This document shows, piece after piece, positions 1-7,207 of a stretch of DNA of 64,000 nucleotides; position 1 is the stretch's first letter, and every line of letters starts with the position of its first letter. Source of the stretch: Geodermatophilus siccatus (GTDB lineage: Bacteria; Actinomycetota; Actinomycetes; Mycobacteriales; Geodermatophilaceae); the NCBI RefSeq assembly GCF_900103785.1, contig NZ_FNHE01000012.1, forward strand, positions 62,001 through 126,000, read 5' to 3'. Below the pieces are notes generated by a model that saw only the letters and a list, made by a program, of their open reading frames with translations, had not been told where the DNA came from and searched no databases. The position numbers were made by a program, and so were the translations under genes.

Positions 1-195
1 CACGGCCATGACGAACGAGGAGAACAGGCCGACGCGCGGGTCGACCCCGGCGAGGATGGAGAAGCTGATCGCCTCGGGGATGAGCGCCAGGGCGACCACC
101 AGGCCGGCGAGGATCTCGGTGCGGGCCACCGCCGGCGACAGCCAGGCGGGACGGGTCAGGCGCGGGCGGGCCGGCGCGGGCAGAGCAGAGGACAT
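1..195 (-). CDS. SulP family inorganic anion transporter, N-terminal part
   Basis: The reverse strand from an ATG at 195 gives 65 residues that run off the window edge. After a polar N-terminus rich in Pro and Arg, the sequence [18 protein letters not shown] (about residues 25-42) followed by [10 protein letters not shown] matches the conserved first transmembrane region of SulP/SLC26 transporters, which carry sulfate, bicarbonate or similar anions across the inner membrane. The STAS domain usual at the C-terminus would lie outside the window. The dyad at 384-411 could lie in its promoter region. Family assignment is firm; substrate cannot be told. Confidence 0.85.
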   Translation of the reverse strand, partial: MSSALPAPARPRLTRPAWLSPAVARTEILAGLVVALALIPEAISFSILAGVDPRVGLFSSFVMAV

Positions 196-383
196 GCCAC
201 CGATTCCGGTTGGGGCGCCCACGGGGCGCGGCGGTACAGCACCGGGTCGGTGCCGCAGATCTGAGGCGTGGTGCGGCGCTGCACCAGCGGCCGGGGCCGT
301 GCCGGCCGGGACGTCGTGTCCGCCGGCGGGACGTGGCCCGGCGCCCGGGTGCCACGGTGCTCGGGGGCGCCGCTGACTCACAC

Positions 384-411
384 AACCTAACCCTCACGTC
401 AGGGAAAGGTT
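384..411. promoter_or_regulatory. MerR-type interrupted palindrome
   Basis: A 28-bp dyad with 11 of 14 matched pairs centred on ACGT: AACCT at 384-388 pairs with AGGTT at 407-411, CCCT at 391-394 with AGGG at 401-404, and ACGT forms the core. Such CCCT-ACGT-AGGG dyads inside long promoter spacers are typical of sites bound by MerR-family activators in actinobacteria. No merR gene is present nearby. The likely target is the leftward SulP gene 190 bp away, but no clear -35/-10 pair is seen, so function is inference. Confidence 0.45.
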
Positions 412-471
412 GCCGTGGCCTTGCCCACGGTCCCGCCGTGTCGACCGGCGCGGACCCCCGCTGGCCGGCGA

Positions 472-621
472 TCACGGCCTCGTGGCCGGTGCCGGTCGCT
501 CGGCGATGGGCTCGTAGCGGCGGACGGCGTGGCCGCGCATGCGATGCGGGCGGCCGGCGATGCCGACCTCGATCGCCCCGGCGGCGGCGTGGGCGAGCAG
601 GTGGACGCGGTCGTGGCTCAC
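472..621 (-). CDS. Possible small hypothetical protein, 49 aa
   Basis: A GTG at 621 opens a 49-codon frame ending at TGA 472-474. The product starts VSHDRVHLLAHAAAG, continues with IEVGIAGRPHRMRGHAVRRYEP and ends in a Pro/Ala tail. The composition, with a hydrophobic helix then a basic segment, is less skewed than shadow frames around it. I do not recognise a domain. It sits in a 550-bp stretch otherwise lacking genes, downstream (leftward) of nothing obvious, and could equally be the end of a decayed gene. Confidence 0.35.
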   Translation of the reverse strand: MSHDRVHLLAHAAAGAIEVGIAGRPHRMRGHAVRRYEPIAERPAPATRP

Positions 622-746
622 CCACCGGCGCCGTCGGCAGCCGGCCGGCGACGGCAGTCGTCCCGCCCGTCGGTACCGGCCAGCGGCCCGCTCACGGGTC
701 GGACACGCATTCGGGTCCGTGCGACGATCGCCGGATCACCGGGGGC

Positions 747-1057
747 ATGCGGCGGGGCCGGCCCGGCGAGTCGCTCGCCGACCGCGCCGCGCGGTCCGGG
801 GTCCCCCCGCCGCCCGGCCCGCCCCGGCCGCCGCCCGAGCGCGGGCGGGACGGCCGGCGCCCGGCCGGACACGGCCACGGTCGGCACTGCTGGGTGCGCG
901 ACCCACCGGAGGAACCGGGCATCTGGCCGGGCCTGCTGGGGAGTGGCGCCAGTGGGAGCACGGCCGGCACGGGCGGGTTGCCCACACCGTCGCCGGCGAC
1001 ACCGGGCCGGTGCTGGTGGAGACCTGGCTGCCCGCCGAGCAGCTCAAGCCGGATTGA
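747..1057 (+). pseudogene. Small conserved-looking protein broken by a one-base frameshift
   Basis: From ATG 747 a frame runs through a Pro/Arg-rich N-terminus to HCWVRDPPEEPGIWPGLLG near 945, where sense is lost. The next frame then continues EWRQWEHGRHGRVAHTVAG and ends VLVETWLPAEQLKPD at the TGA at 1055-1057. Joined, this makes about 104 residues with a Trp-rich core. One extra G in the GGGGAG run around 940-945 would restore one frame. It is either a recent pseudogene or a sequencing error; the family is not known to me by name, though the Trp-rich WPGLL...EW pattern looks like a real protein. Confidence 0.5.
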
Positions 1058-1290
1058 GCGGGCGGGGGATCGCGCAGACGGCCCACCGGGTCAGAGCCGC
1101 CACCGGGCGCCGTGGCGCTCGGCAGCGTGACGGGGCGCGGCTCATCCGGCCAGGCGGGCCCCCTGGTCCACGTGGTCGCTGGGGCGCAGAGGACCTCCAC
1201 GCGAGGCGGGAACGTGGTCACGGTCAGGTGGTCCAGTGCGGCCTCGCCCGTTGGCGTCGCCCGGCCGCCCGTGAGGTCTCTCACGCCTTC

Positions 1291-1351
1291 TTGCATGGGG
1301 GTACCCCCAGGGGGTACATCTGGTAGCGGATACGGCCGGGGGGTACCCCCC
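1291..1351 (+). promoter_or_regulatory. CsoR/DUF156-type operators and promoter of the MFS-DUF4396 pair
   Basis: Three GGGGGTAC-based palindromes lie just upstream of the MFS start: GGGGGTACCCCC at 1297-1308, the perfect 17-mer GTACCCCCAGGGGGTAC at 1301-1317, and GGGGGGTACCCCCC at 1338-1351. TAC-CCCC-GGGG-TA sites are the established operator type of the CsoR/RcnR/FrmR family of metal- or aldehyde-sensing repressors. TTGCAT at 1291-1296 with TACATC at 1315-1320 (18-bp spacer) could be the promoter, which would put the 17-mer inside the spacer. No csoR gene is in the window, so regulation would be in trans. Confidence 0.55.
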
Positions 1352-1375
1352 ATCTCGCACGCCTGGAGTTGTCGC

Positions 1376-2896
1376 ATGTCAGCCGCACCGCCCGCCCAGT
1401 CACAAGCGCCCGAGGCTTCCGCCGGCGGCCGCCGACTGGGTCCGTCCCTGCTGGTGATCGCCACGGCCCAGCTGATGCTGGTTCTCGACGACACCATCGC
1501 CAACATCGCGCTGCCGAGCATCGAGCGGGAGCTGGGCGTCTCCGCGTCGGCGTTGCCGTGGATCATCAACGCCTACGTCCTGGTGTTCGGCGCGCTGCTG
1601 CTGTTCGGCGGCCGGCTCGGCGACCTGTACGGGCGCCGGCGGGTGCTGCGCATCGGCCTGGTCGTGTTCACCGCCGCCTCGCTGCTGGGCGGTCTCGGCC
1701 CGAACGCCGAGCTGCTCATCGCCGCCCGCGGGCTGCAGGGCGTCGGAGCGGCCCTGGTCGCCCCCAACGTGCTGGCCCTCATCGCCACCACCTTCCCCAC
1801 GGGCCGGCCGCGCAACTCGGCGATGGCGGTCTATGCGGCGATGTCCGCGGTCGGCATGACCGTCGGCGTGCTGCTCGGCGGGGTGCTGACCGGGCTGCTG
1901 AGCTGGCGATGGGTCTTCCTGATCAACGTCCCCATCGGCCTGGCGGTGCTCGCCGGCACCCGGGCGCTGGTCGAGGCCGAGCGCCGCACCGGCCGGCTGG
2001 ACACCCCCGGCGCGGTCACCGGCACCGGCGGGTTGCTGGCCCTGGTGTACGGCATCACCCGGGGCGGCGAGCACGGCTGGACCGACGCCGTCACCGTGGG
2101 CGCGTTCGTGATCGCCGCCGTCCTGCTGGCCGTCTTCCTCGCGCTGCAGGTGCGCCGGGCGCACCCGCTGCTGCCGCTGGGCCTGCTCGCCGACCGCAAC
2201 CGGTCCGGCTCCTACGCGGCCGTGCTGTTCATCGGCGGCGGCCTGATGGCCACCTACTTCCTGCTGACCCTCTACATCCAGCAGGTCCTGCAGTTCAGCC
2301 CGGTGATGGCCGGCCTGGCCTCGCTGCCGGTCGCCGTCGGCATCGTGCTCGCGGCCGGCATCAGCACCAAACTGGTCGAGCACCTCCCGCCGCGCGCCGT
2401 CGCCGCCCCGGGCCTGCTGATCGCGGCCGGCGGCCTGTTCTGGCTGTCCACGCTGACCGTCGACTCCTCCTACGCCACGCAGGTGCTGCCCGCCCTCCTC
2501 CTCACCTACTTCGGCCTGGGCATGGGCTTCATGCCGATGACCCTCACCGCCGTGCACGGTGTCACCGAGGACCAGGCCGGTGTCGCCTCGGCGCTGCTGA
2601 ACACCGCCCAGCAGATCGGCGCGGCGCTCGGCGTCGCCGTGCTGGCCACCATCTCCACAGCCGCGGCCACCAGCCGCCTGCCCGGCGCCACGCAGGCCCT
2701 GCAGGAGGGGCTCGCCGGCAACGACGCCGGCATCGCGGCCCGGGCGACCGAGGCGCTGACCCACGGCTACACGACCGCGTTCCTCGCCGGAGCCGGCCTG
2801 CTCGTGGTGGCTGCCGCCGTCGTGGGCGTCGCCGTCACCACCCGGAGCGCCCAGCGTGCCACCGAGGCCGCCTGCACCACGGCCCCAGCGGCCTGA
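1376..2896 (+). CDS. MFS transporter, DHA2 (EmrB/QacA) drug:proton antiporter type
   Basis: The 506-aa product begins MSAAPPAQSQ at ATG 1376, shortly after the operator region; upstream in-frame codons are GC-rich noise. It shows LVLDDTIANIALPSIE (about 35-50, the DHA2 motif D1), GRLGDLYGRRRVL (motif A, about 79-91), GVLLGGVLTG (motif C) and enough hydrophobic segments for 14 helices, the DHA2 arrangement. It would expel drugs or other toxic compounds across the cytoplasmic membrane using the proton gradient. A gap of 43 bp separates it from the DUF4396 gene, so the two are probably one operon under the CsoR-like sites. Substrate is unknown. Confidence 0.9.
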   Translation: MSAAPPAQSQAPEASAGGRRLGPSLLVIATAQLMLVLDDTIANIALPSIERELGVSASALPWIINAYVLVFGALLLFGGRLGDLYGRRRVLRIGLVVFTAASLLGGLGPNAELLIAARGLQGVGAALVAPNVLALIATTFPTGRPRNSAMAVYAAMSAVGMTVGVLLGGVLTGLLSWRWVFLINVPIGLAVLAGTRALVEAERRTGRLDTPGAVTGTGGLLALVYGITRGGEHGWTDAVTVGAFVIAAVLLAVFLALQVRRAHPLLPLGLLADRNRSGSYAAVLFIGGGLMATYFLLTLYIQQVLQFSPVMAGLASLPVAVGIVLAAGISTKLVEHLPPRAVAAPGLLIAAGGLFWLSTLTVDSSYATQVLPALLLTYFGLGMGFMPMTLTAVHGVTEDQAGVASALLNTAQQIGAALGVAVLATISTAAATSRLPGATQALQEGLAGNDAGIAARATEALTHGYTTAFLAGAGLLVVAAAVVGVAVTTRSAQRATEAACTTAPAA

Positions 2897-2939
2897 TTCC
2901 CCAGAACCCTCCGCTCACCTCACCGCTCGAGGAGCACCG

Positions 2940-3479
2940 ATGGACCACTCCACGCACCAGCAGCGCCCGACCGGCGCCGCGCTGACCCGGCTGGCGATGA
3001 CCGCCACCCTGCACTGCCTCACCGGCTGCGCGATCGGCGAGGTCCTCGGCATGGTCATCGGCACCGCGCTGGGCTGGTCCGACGGCCCGACGATCGCGCT
3101 CGCCGTCGCGCTCGCGTTCGTGTTCGGCTACTCGTTCACCATCGGGCCGGTCATGCGCTCCGGGCTCGCGCTGCGCGCGGCGATCCCGGTCGCCCTGGCC
3201 GCCGACACCGTCTCGATCACCGTCATGGAGATCGTCGACAACGCGGTCATGCTGCTGGTGCCCGGCGCGATGGACGCCGGCCTGGGCAGCTGGCTGTTCT
3301 GGGGCTCGCTCGCGTTCGCCCTGGCCGTCGCGTTCGTCGTCACCGTGCCGGTCAACCGCTGGCTCATCGGCCGCGGCAAGGGGCACGCCGTCGTGCACCA
3401 GTTCCACGGCGGTGGGCACGGGCATGCCGCGCACGAGCGGCGCCCGACCGGGGAGCACGGCCACGGGCACGACCACTGA
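2940..3479 (+). CDS. DUF4396 membrane protein with His-rich ends
   Basis: ATG 2940 follows GAGGAG by six bases. The 179-aa protein starts MDHSTHQQ, has four hydrophobic segments and the family's very conserved LHCLTGCAIGEVLGMVIG (about 24-41) and DTVSITVMEIVDNAVMLLVPGAMD (about 94-117) regions, then VPVNRWLIGRGKGHAVVHQFHG, and ends in a tail with many His (GGGHGHAAHERR...HGHGHDH). DUF4396 has no defined function; the histidines at both ends and the CsoR-type operator upstream of the preceding MFS gene fit a role in copper or other metal handling, which is inference. Family assignment from recalled conservation is strong. Confidence 0.85.
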   Translation: MDHSTHQQRPTGAALTRLAMTATLHCLTGCAIGEVLGMVIGTALGWSDGPTIALAVALAFVFGYSFTIGPVMRSGLALRAAIPVALAADTVSITVMEIVDNAVMLLVPGAMDAGLGSWLFWGSLAFALAVAFVVTVPVNRWLIGRGKGHAVVHQFHGGGHGHAAHERRPTGEHGHGHDH

Positions 3480-3561
3480 GCCGCGCCGGACTGCGTCCGC
3501 CGACGGCACGGCCCCGCGTGCCGGGCTGCCGGCGGCGCTCCGGCCCTGTGCCGGACGGTCG

Positions 3562-3840
3562 TCAGGCGCCCGTGAGCTGGCTGCGCCGGGCGTAGGCGCG
3601 AGCCGCGCGGGCGCGGTCCCCGCAGCGCACCGAGCACCACTGACGACGGCCGTGGGTCCGCAGCAGGTAGCGGTTGCAGGGCGGGGAGCCGAAGGCGGCC
3701 AACCGCTCGGCGTCGGGCCCGGTGAGCAGGTCGGCGGCGCCGGCGGCGAGCACCGCCAGGGCGTGGTCGACGATCTGGGTGGTGCGGTGCGGCGGGGTGC
3801 GGTGCAGTCCGTGCTGGTGAGGATCGTGGCGGGATGACTG
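3562..3840 (-). pseudogene. 5'-truncated CGNR zinc-finger (ABATE domain) protein
   Basis: The reverse strand encodes only the C-terminal third of a CGNR regulator: VDHALAVLAAGAADLL, then LAAFGSPPCNRYLLRTHGRR, WCSVRCGDRARAARAYARR, with the zinc-binding Cys pattern C-x(n)-WCS-x2-CG intact. Full members are about 180-200 aa with an N-terminal ABATE domain; here upstream sequence runs directly into the hairpin at 3837-3874 and the neighbouring DUF6308 gene. A start at 3909 would be inside DUF6308 and gives a nonsense N-terminus. I treat it as a remnant left by deletion. Confidence 0.55.
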
Positions 3841-3874
3841 AGGGGCGGGGTCCGCATGGACCTCGCCCCTCAGT
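3837..3874. terminator. 17-bp hairpin downstream of DUF6308
   Basis: Left arm 3837-3853 (ACTGAGGGGCGGGGTCC) pairs with 3858-3874 around a GCAT loop, with a single G-U pair. It begins 11 bp beyond the DUF6308 stop and has no U-tract, as usual for high-GC actinobacterial terminators. It also marks the point where the truncated CGNR gene loses homology. Confidence 0.6.
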
Positions 3875-3884
3875 GCTCGGGTCA

Positions 3885-4664
3885 CTACACGCCGGTGGCC
3901 TCGCTCCACAGGACGACGTCGAGCAGCCTCAGGTCGGACTGGTCGATGGACCAGGTCGGTTGCGCCTCGCGGAGTGCAGCGCGGGCTTCACCGAGTCCGG
4001 CCTGCACGAGAGGGTGGGTGATGAGGTACGCCAGCACCTGGATGTCCCGAGTGAACCAGCCGAGCTGGCCGGGTCGACCGCCCATGGTGCGGTTGTCCGA
4101 CAGGTATGTGCACACCTTCGAGTCGCGCACCGGGAAGAGCTCCGGCCGCTTTCGGGCGCACGTCTTCGCGGAGAGGACCCATTGGTTGGTCGGCCTGTTG
4201 CCCAAACGGGGCAGCATCGTCCGGATGGCGTTGTAGAGGTCACTCATGTGTTCGAGCAGCGTCGGCGTTGTTGCCGACAGGGCTGACTCGGGCGGCAGGT
4301 CTCGTAGTCGTGCTTCGACGATCGAGCGGAGCGGTCCGGGGTGGAGGAGGCGCCGTCCGGCATCCGGCGGGACCTTCATCTCCAAGGTCGTCACCGCCCA
4401 GAGGTCCGCGGCGGTGACCGCGTAGTCGTCCGCGACCGGCACCCCGAGGAAGGTCGCTCCCGCGTACCCCCCGTTCGGGTCGTAGTACCTCAGCAGACGG
4501 TCCACGGCGTGCTCGACCGAGCCCTGCTCCCCGGTGAAGGCCCGCTGGGTCATGGCGAGTGCGGTGTCGAGCATCGACGGCTCGACCGGTCGCCAGTCGT
4601 CGGGAAGGGCCATGACCCGGCCGTCGCCGTAGACGCTGGTGGGGCCGTCACTGTTCCTGATCAT
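3885..4664 (-). CDS. DUF6308 family protein
   Basis: The 259-aa product from ATG 4664 carries the pattern of DUF6308 proteins: LLRYYD (about 57-62), GYAGATFLGVPVADDYAVTAADLWAVTTL, RRLLHPGPLRS, KTCARKRPELFPVRDSKVC (about 167-185) and a C-terminal LRLLDVVLWSEATG. No signal peptide or membrane segment; probably cytosolic. The function of the family is unknown. The Lys-Cys-Ala-Arg-Lys-Arg-Pro block and Tyr/Trp-rich segments are the most conserved parts. It is monocistronic, followed by a hairpin and preceded by a degraded intergenic stretch. Lower GC at some codons than neighbours hints at a distinct history, but this is slight. Confidence 0.75.
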   Translation of the reverse strand: MIRNSDGPTSVYGDGRVMALPDDWRPVEPSMLDTALAMTQRAFTGEQGSVEHAVDRLLRYYDPNGGYAGATFLGVPVADDYAVTAADLWAVTTLEMKVPPDAGRRLLHPGPLRSIVEARLRDLPPESALSATTPTLLEHMSDLYNAIRTMLPRLGNRPTNQWVLSAKTCARKRPELFPVRDSKVCTYLSDNRTMGGRPGQLGWFTRDIQVLAYLITHPLVQAGLGEARAALREAQPTWSIDQSDLRLLDVVLWSEATGV

Positions 4665-5302
4665 GGCCGAGATGCTGCCGTACCGGGACGCAACCGACGG
4701 TCGGACGGTGGGGCGGCCCGTCGATCTGGCCTCCGTGTCGCAGCCGTTCGGACGATCGGCTGAGTCGGGACTGCCAGGGTTCGGTCGACTCCTCGCCCGT
4801 GGGGCTGCGGCCTCGCCGGGAGGATCAGCACCGGGCCCGAGCCCCCGAAGGAGTTCCGGCGTGACGGGATCGCGGCCGTCCGGCAGGACGGTCAGTCGAT
4901 CGCGCCGGTCGCCAGGAGAGCGGGGAGAGCCCCTGGAGTTCCCAGCACCCTCGACCGACCTGCTAAGCCTCCGTCGCCGAGCGGCTCGACGCCGGACCCG
5001 GACGCCGCTACGCCACCTGGCAGGACGACGTCACCGCCCCGCTCCTGGGGAGTCGGACGGCGACGCATGCTCGCCGACGGGGCCTGGCGCGGCTCGCCCT
5101 GGAGGAGGCCGCGGGCAAGACGCCCCAGGTGCACGGCCCGCTGCACTGGCCGACCGAGGCCGGTCGCAGCCTGGGCGACATCCGCCGGCGACGCCGGCCG
5201 GCGGACCGGTGGTCCTGGACACGTACCGCCGTCGAGGTGCCGAGCCGATCGCCGTCACGGGCCGGTGCTCTGCCTCGGCCACGGGAGCGACCCCCGCGGG
5301 GG
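4665..5302. other. Degraded intergenic region
   Basis: No intact gene is supported in these 638 bp. The forward strand shows a possible transposase trace at 4845-4960 and, from 4967 on, a short readable run (VAERLDAGPGRRYATWQDDV then LALEEAAGKTPQVHGPLHW) that I cannot place in a family and that has no start. It looks like relics of more than one broken gene. Confidence 0.4.
4845..4960 (+). mobile_element. Possible IS3-family orfA remnant
   Basis: Frame 4845 reads PKEFRRDGIAAVRQDGQSIAPVARR, resembling the N-terminal helix-turn-helix of IS3/IS911-type OrfA transposases (pattern YPKEFR-x-VV-x-A-x(n)-SIAQVA). After that only a faint VPSTLDRPA echo of the recognition helix remains. There are no terminal inverted repeats I can identify and no orfB. 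Weak evidence; chance resemblance is possible. Confidence 0.25.
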
Positions 5303-6034
5303 TCAGACCTCGGGCGCAGCCGCGACCCGCCGGTACTCGGACTGGACGATGCCGTAGCAGTCGCATGCCGCCTCGTGCAGGGCGTCGGCGTCCAGGACGG
5401 TGATCCTGCCGCGGGTGTACCGGATGACGCCGGCCTGCTGGAGCACGCCCGCGGTGAGCGAGACGGTGCCCCGCCGCACGCCCAGCATCTGGGCGAGGAA
5501 CTCCTGGGTGAGGCTGAACTCGTCGGCGCCGACGCGGTCGCGGGTCTGCAGCAGCCAGCGGGCGCAGCGCTCCTCGGTGGTGTGCAGGCGGTTGCAGGCC
5601 ACGTTCTGCGACAGCTGGATCATCGTGGCCAGGGTGTAGCGGTGCAGCACGTCGTGCAGCGCGCCGTCCCCGGACAGGAACCGGCGCAGCTCACCCGTCG
5701 GGAGGCGCACGGCCGTGCCGGCGATCTGGCCGAAGGTGTCGTGCGGGCTCTCGGCCGTCCCGAGGAAGGCGGGGAGACCGCCCATGCCCTCGTAGCCGAC
5801 CGTGGCCACCTCGACCGCCGCCTCGCCCTCGACGGTGGCCAGCAGCGACAGGACGGCATCGACGGGGAACCAGAGGTGCTCGATGGGCTTGCCGCGCTCG
5901 TAGAGCTGCTGGCGGACGTCGACCTCCACCGGCTCGAGGGCGGGCTGCAGCCGGCGGTACTCGTCCTCGGGCAGGGCGCCGAGCAGGAGGTTGCGTCGCG
6001 GGTCCGGGGGCGTGCTGCCGGTCGGCGTGGACAC
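5303..6034 (-). CDS. Crp/Fnr family transcriptional regulator
   Basis: GTG 6034 sits behind GGAGGAG. The 243-aa protein has an N-terminal cyclic-nucleotide-binding-like beta barrel (about 20-145; LYERGKPIEHLWFPVDAVLSLL, then EVATVGYEGMGGLPAFLG), a long dimerisation helix with Cys and His (QNVACNRLHTTEERCARWLL), and a C-terminal winged helix with LTQEFLAQMLGVRRGTVSLTAGVLQQAGVIRYTRGRI as the DNA-reading part. The residues that contact cAMP phosphate in true CRP are not evident, so the effector is unknown. Its leftward neighbour is degraded; upstream lies the CheB gene on the same strand, 51 bp away, possibly co-transcribed. Confidence 0.88.
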   Translation of the reverse strand: MSTPTGSTPPDPRRNLLLGALPEDEYRRLQPALEPVEVDVRQQLYERGKPIEHLWFPVDAVLSLLATVEGEAAVEVATVGYEGMGGLPAFLGTAESPHDTFGQIAGTAVRLPTGELRRFLSGDGALHDVLHRYTLATMIQLSQNVACNRLHTTEERCARWLLQTRDRVGADEFSLTQEFLAQMLGVRRGTVSLTAGVLQQAGVIRYTRGRITVLDADALHEAACDCYGIVQSEYRRVAAAPEV

Positions 6035-6085
6035 GTGCCTCTCCTCCGGGGACCGGCGGTCCCGTCTGCTCCGGGCCGGGAGGAG

Positions 6086-6769
6086 CTACCCCTGGAGGAC
6101 GGACGTCATGCCGGGACGGGCGGACGCGGGCCCAGGCGGGCCCAGGCGGGCCCACGGCGGGATCGGCACGGCGAGCAGGTCCGCGGCGCCCGGGGCCATC
6201 GCGTACGCCACCAGAGCCGGCGCGACCAGGTCCAGGGGCAGGGCGTGCTCGACGCAGCCGGTGGCCAGGGCCGCGCTGGGCATGCCCGGCGCCTCGGCGT
6301 CGTCCGGGTCCTGGACCAGCACGCGGCCGCCGGCCCGGCGGACCGCGCGCACGCCCGCGGCGCCGTCGGACAGCCGTCCGGTCAGCACCACGGCCAGCAC
6401 CCGCCGGCCGAAGGCGGCAGCGGCGCTGGTGAGGAGGTCGTCGGCGGTCCTGGCCGTCGGGCAGGCCCGTAGCGCCAGTCGGCCGTCGGGGTGGAGCTCC
6501 GCAGTGGTCCCGGCCGGCAGCACGGTGACCCCGGGCAGCAGGGGTCCGGACGCGGCGGTGCGCACGGGCAGGGCCGCCCGGGCCCCGAGCAGGTCGCTGA
6601 GCAGCTCGGGCGTGCCGGGGCCGCGGTGCTGCACCACCAGGACCGGCACCGGGAAGTCCGCCGGCAACCCGGACACGACCGTGCGCAGCGCCCGTACACC
6701 GCCGGCGCTGGCGGCCAGCGCGACGACGCCGAAGCCGTGGCGCCGGTCGGGAAGGGGTCGCGTCGCCAC
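6086..6769 (-). CDS. Stand-alone CheB-type methylesterase domain protein
   Basis: The 227-aa product from GTG 6769 is a CheB C-terminal domain without receiver domain. The catalytic triad is visible: Ser21 in ALAASAGGVRAL, His48 in VVQHRGPG and Asp135 in LTGRLSDGAAG (canonical TGMGxDGA). Gly-rich and Pro-rich turns fit the CheB alpha/beta fold. Chemotaxis CheB demethylates receptor glutamates, but there are no MCP or CheR genes here; orphan CheB domains are often paired with PAS/histidine-kinase signalling, and a PAS-like relic lies immediately upstream. The C-terminus extends with a Pro/Gly tail of about 20 residues. Role in this organism is unclear. Confidence 0.82.
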   Translation of the reverse strand: MATRPLPDRRHGFGVVALAASAGGVRALRTVVSGLPADFPVPVLVVQHRGPGTPELLSDLLGARAALPVRTAASGPLLPGVTVLPAGTTAELHPDGRLALRACPTARTADDLLTSAAAAFGRRVLAVVLTGRLSDGAAGVRAVRRAGGRVLVQDPDDAEAPGMPSAALATGCVEHALPLDLVAPALVAYAMAPGAADLLAVPIPPWARLGPPGPASARPGMTSVLQG

Positions 6770-6874
6770 CCGACCGAAGGTACGCCTGTGTCAGGTGCCT
6801 GACACAGCACTGCTGCGCGTGTCCTGGCACCGGCCCGATGTCCCGACGGCCCCCGCACCCGGTGGCGCCCGGGG

Positions 6875-7110
6875 TCAGCGCACCCACCGCCCCCGAGCCG
6901 ACGCCAGGCGACCCGGCAGGGGGGAGGCCGGCTCGCGGGTGTCAGGTCGCTCGGCGGAGTCCTCGAGGTCGGCGTTCAGGCCGAGCCAGCCGCGGACCGT
7001 GCCGTCCGGGTCGTGCAGCGGGACCGCACGGACGCGCGTCGGGTGCCGGGTGTTGCCGGCGGGGTGGCGCGCCGGGGCCGCGCTGCGCACGTGGCTGGAG
7101 AACACGCTGT
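6875..7110 (-). pseudogene. PAS/PAC C-terminal relic
   Basis: A reverse frame ending at 6875 reads SVFSSHVRSAAPARHPAGN, then RVRAVPLHDPDGTVRGWLGLNADLEDS, which matches the end of PAS-PAC sensor modules (R-x-R-A-x-P-x-x-D-x-x-G-x-x-x-x-W-x-G-x-x-x-D). Nothing upstream continues the domain, and no kinase module follows. Together with the adjacent orphan CheB it suggests a degraded CheB/PAS signalling locus. The rest of 6770-7207 shows nothing else I can support. Confidence 0.4.
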
Positions 7111-7207
7111 CCACGGCGAGCACGCGGGAGCAGGTGCGGGGCAGTCCGCCCCGGGGGGGTCCTGGGCCCTCGACGGGCCCCGGCCGGCCCCGTGCGAGCA
7201 TCCGGGG

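Noticed and set aside
1142..1360. 72-aa reverse ORF overlapping the operator region
   Set aside because: No ribosome site, Arg/Pro-skewed, and it overlaps the palindromes and promoter of the MFS gene.
5129..6472. Long open frame on the forward strand
   Set aside because: It is antisense to the Crp/Fnr and CheB genes, is Arg/Gly/Pro-skewed and shows no domain; open frames like this are expected opposite GC-rich genes.
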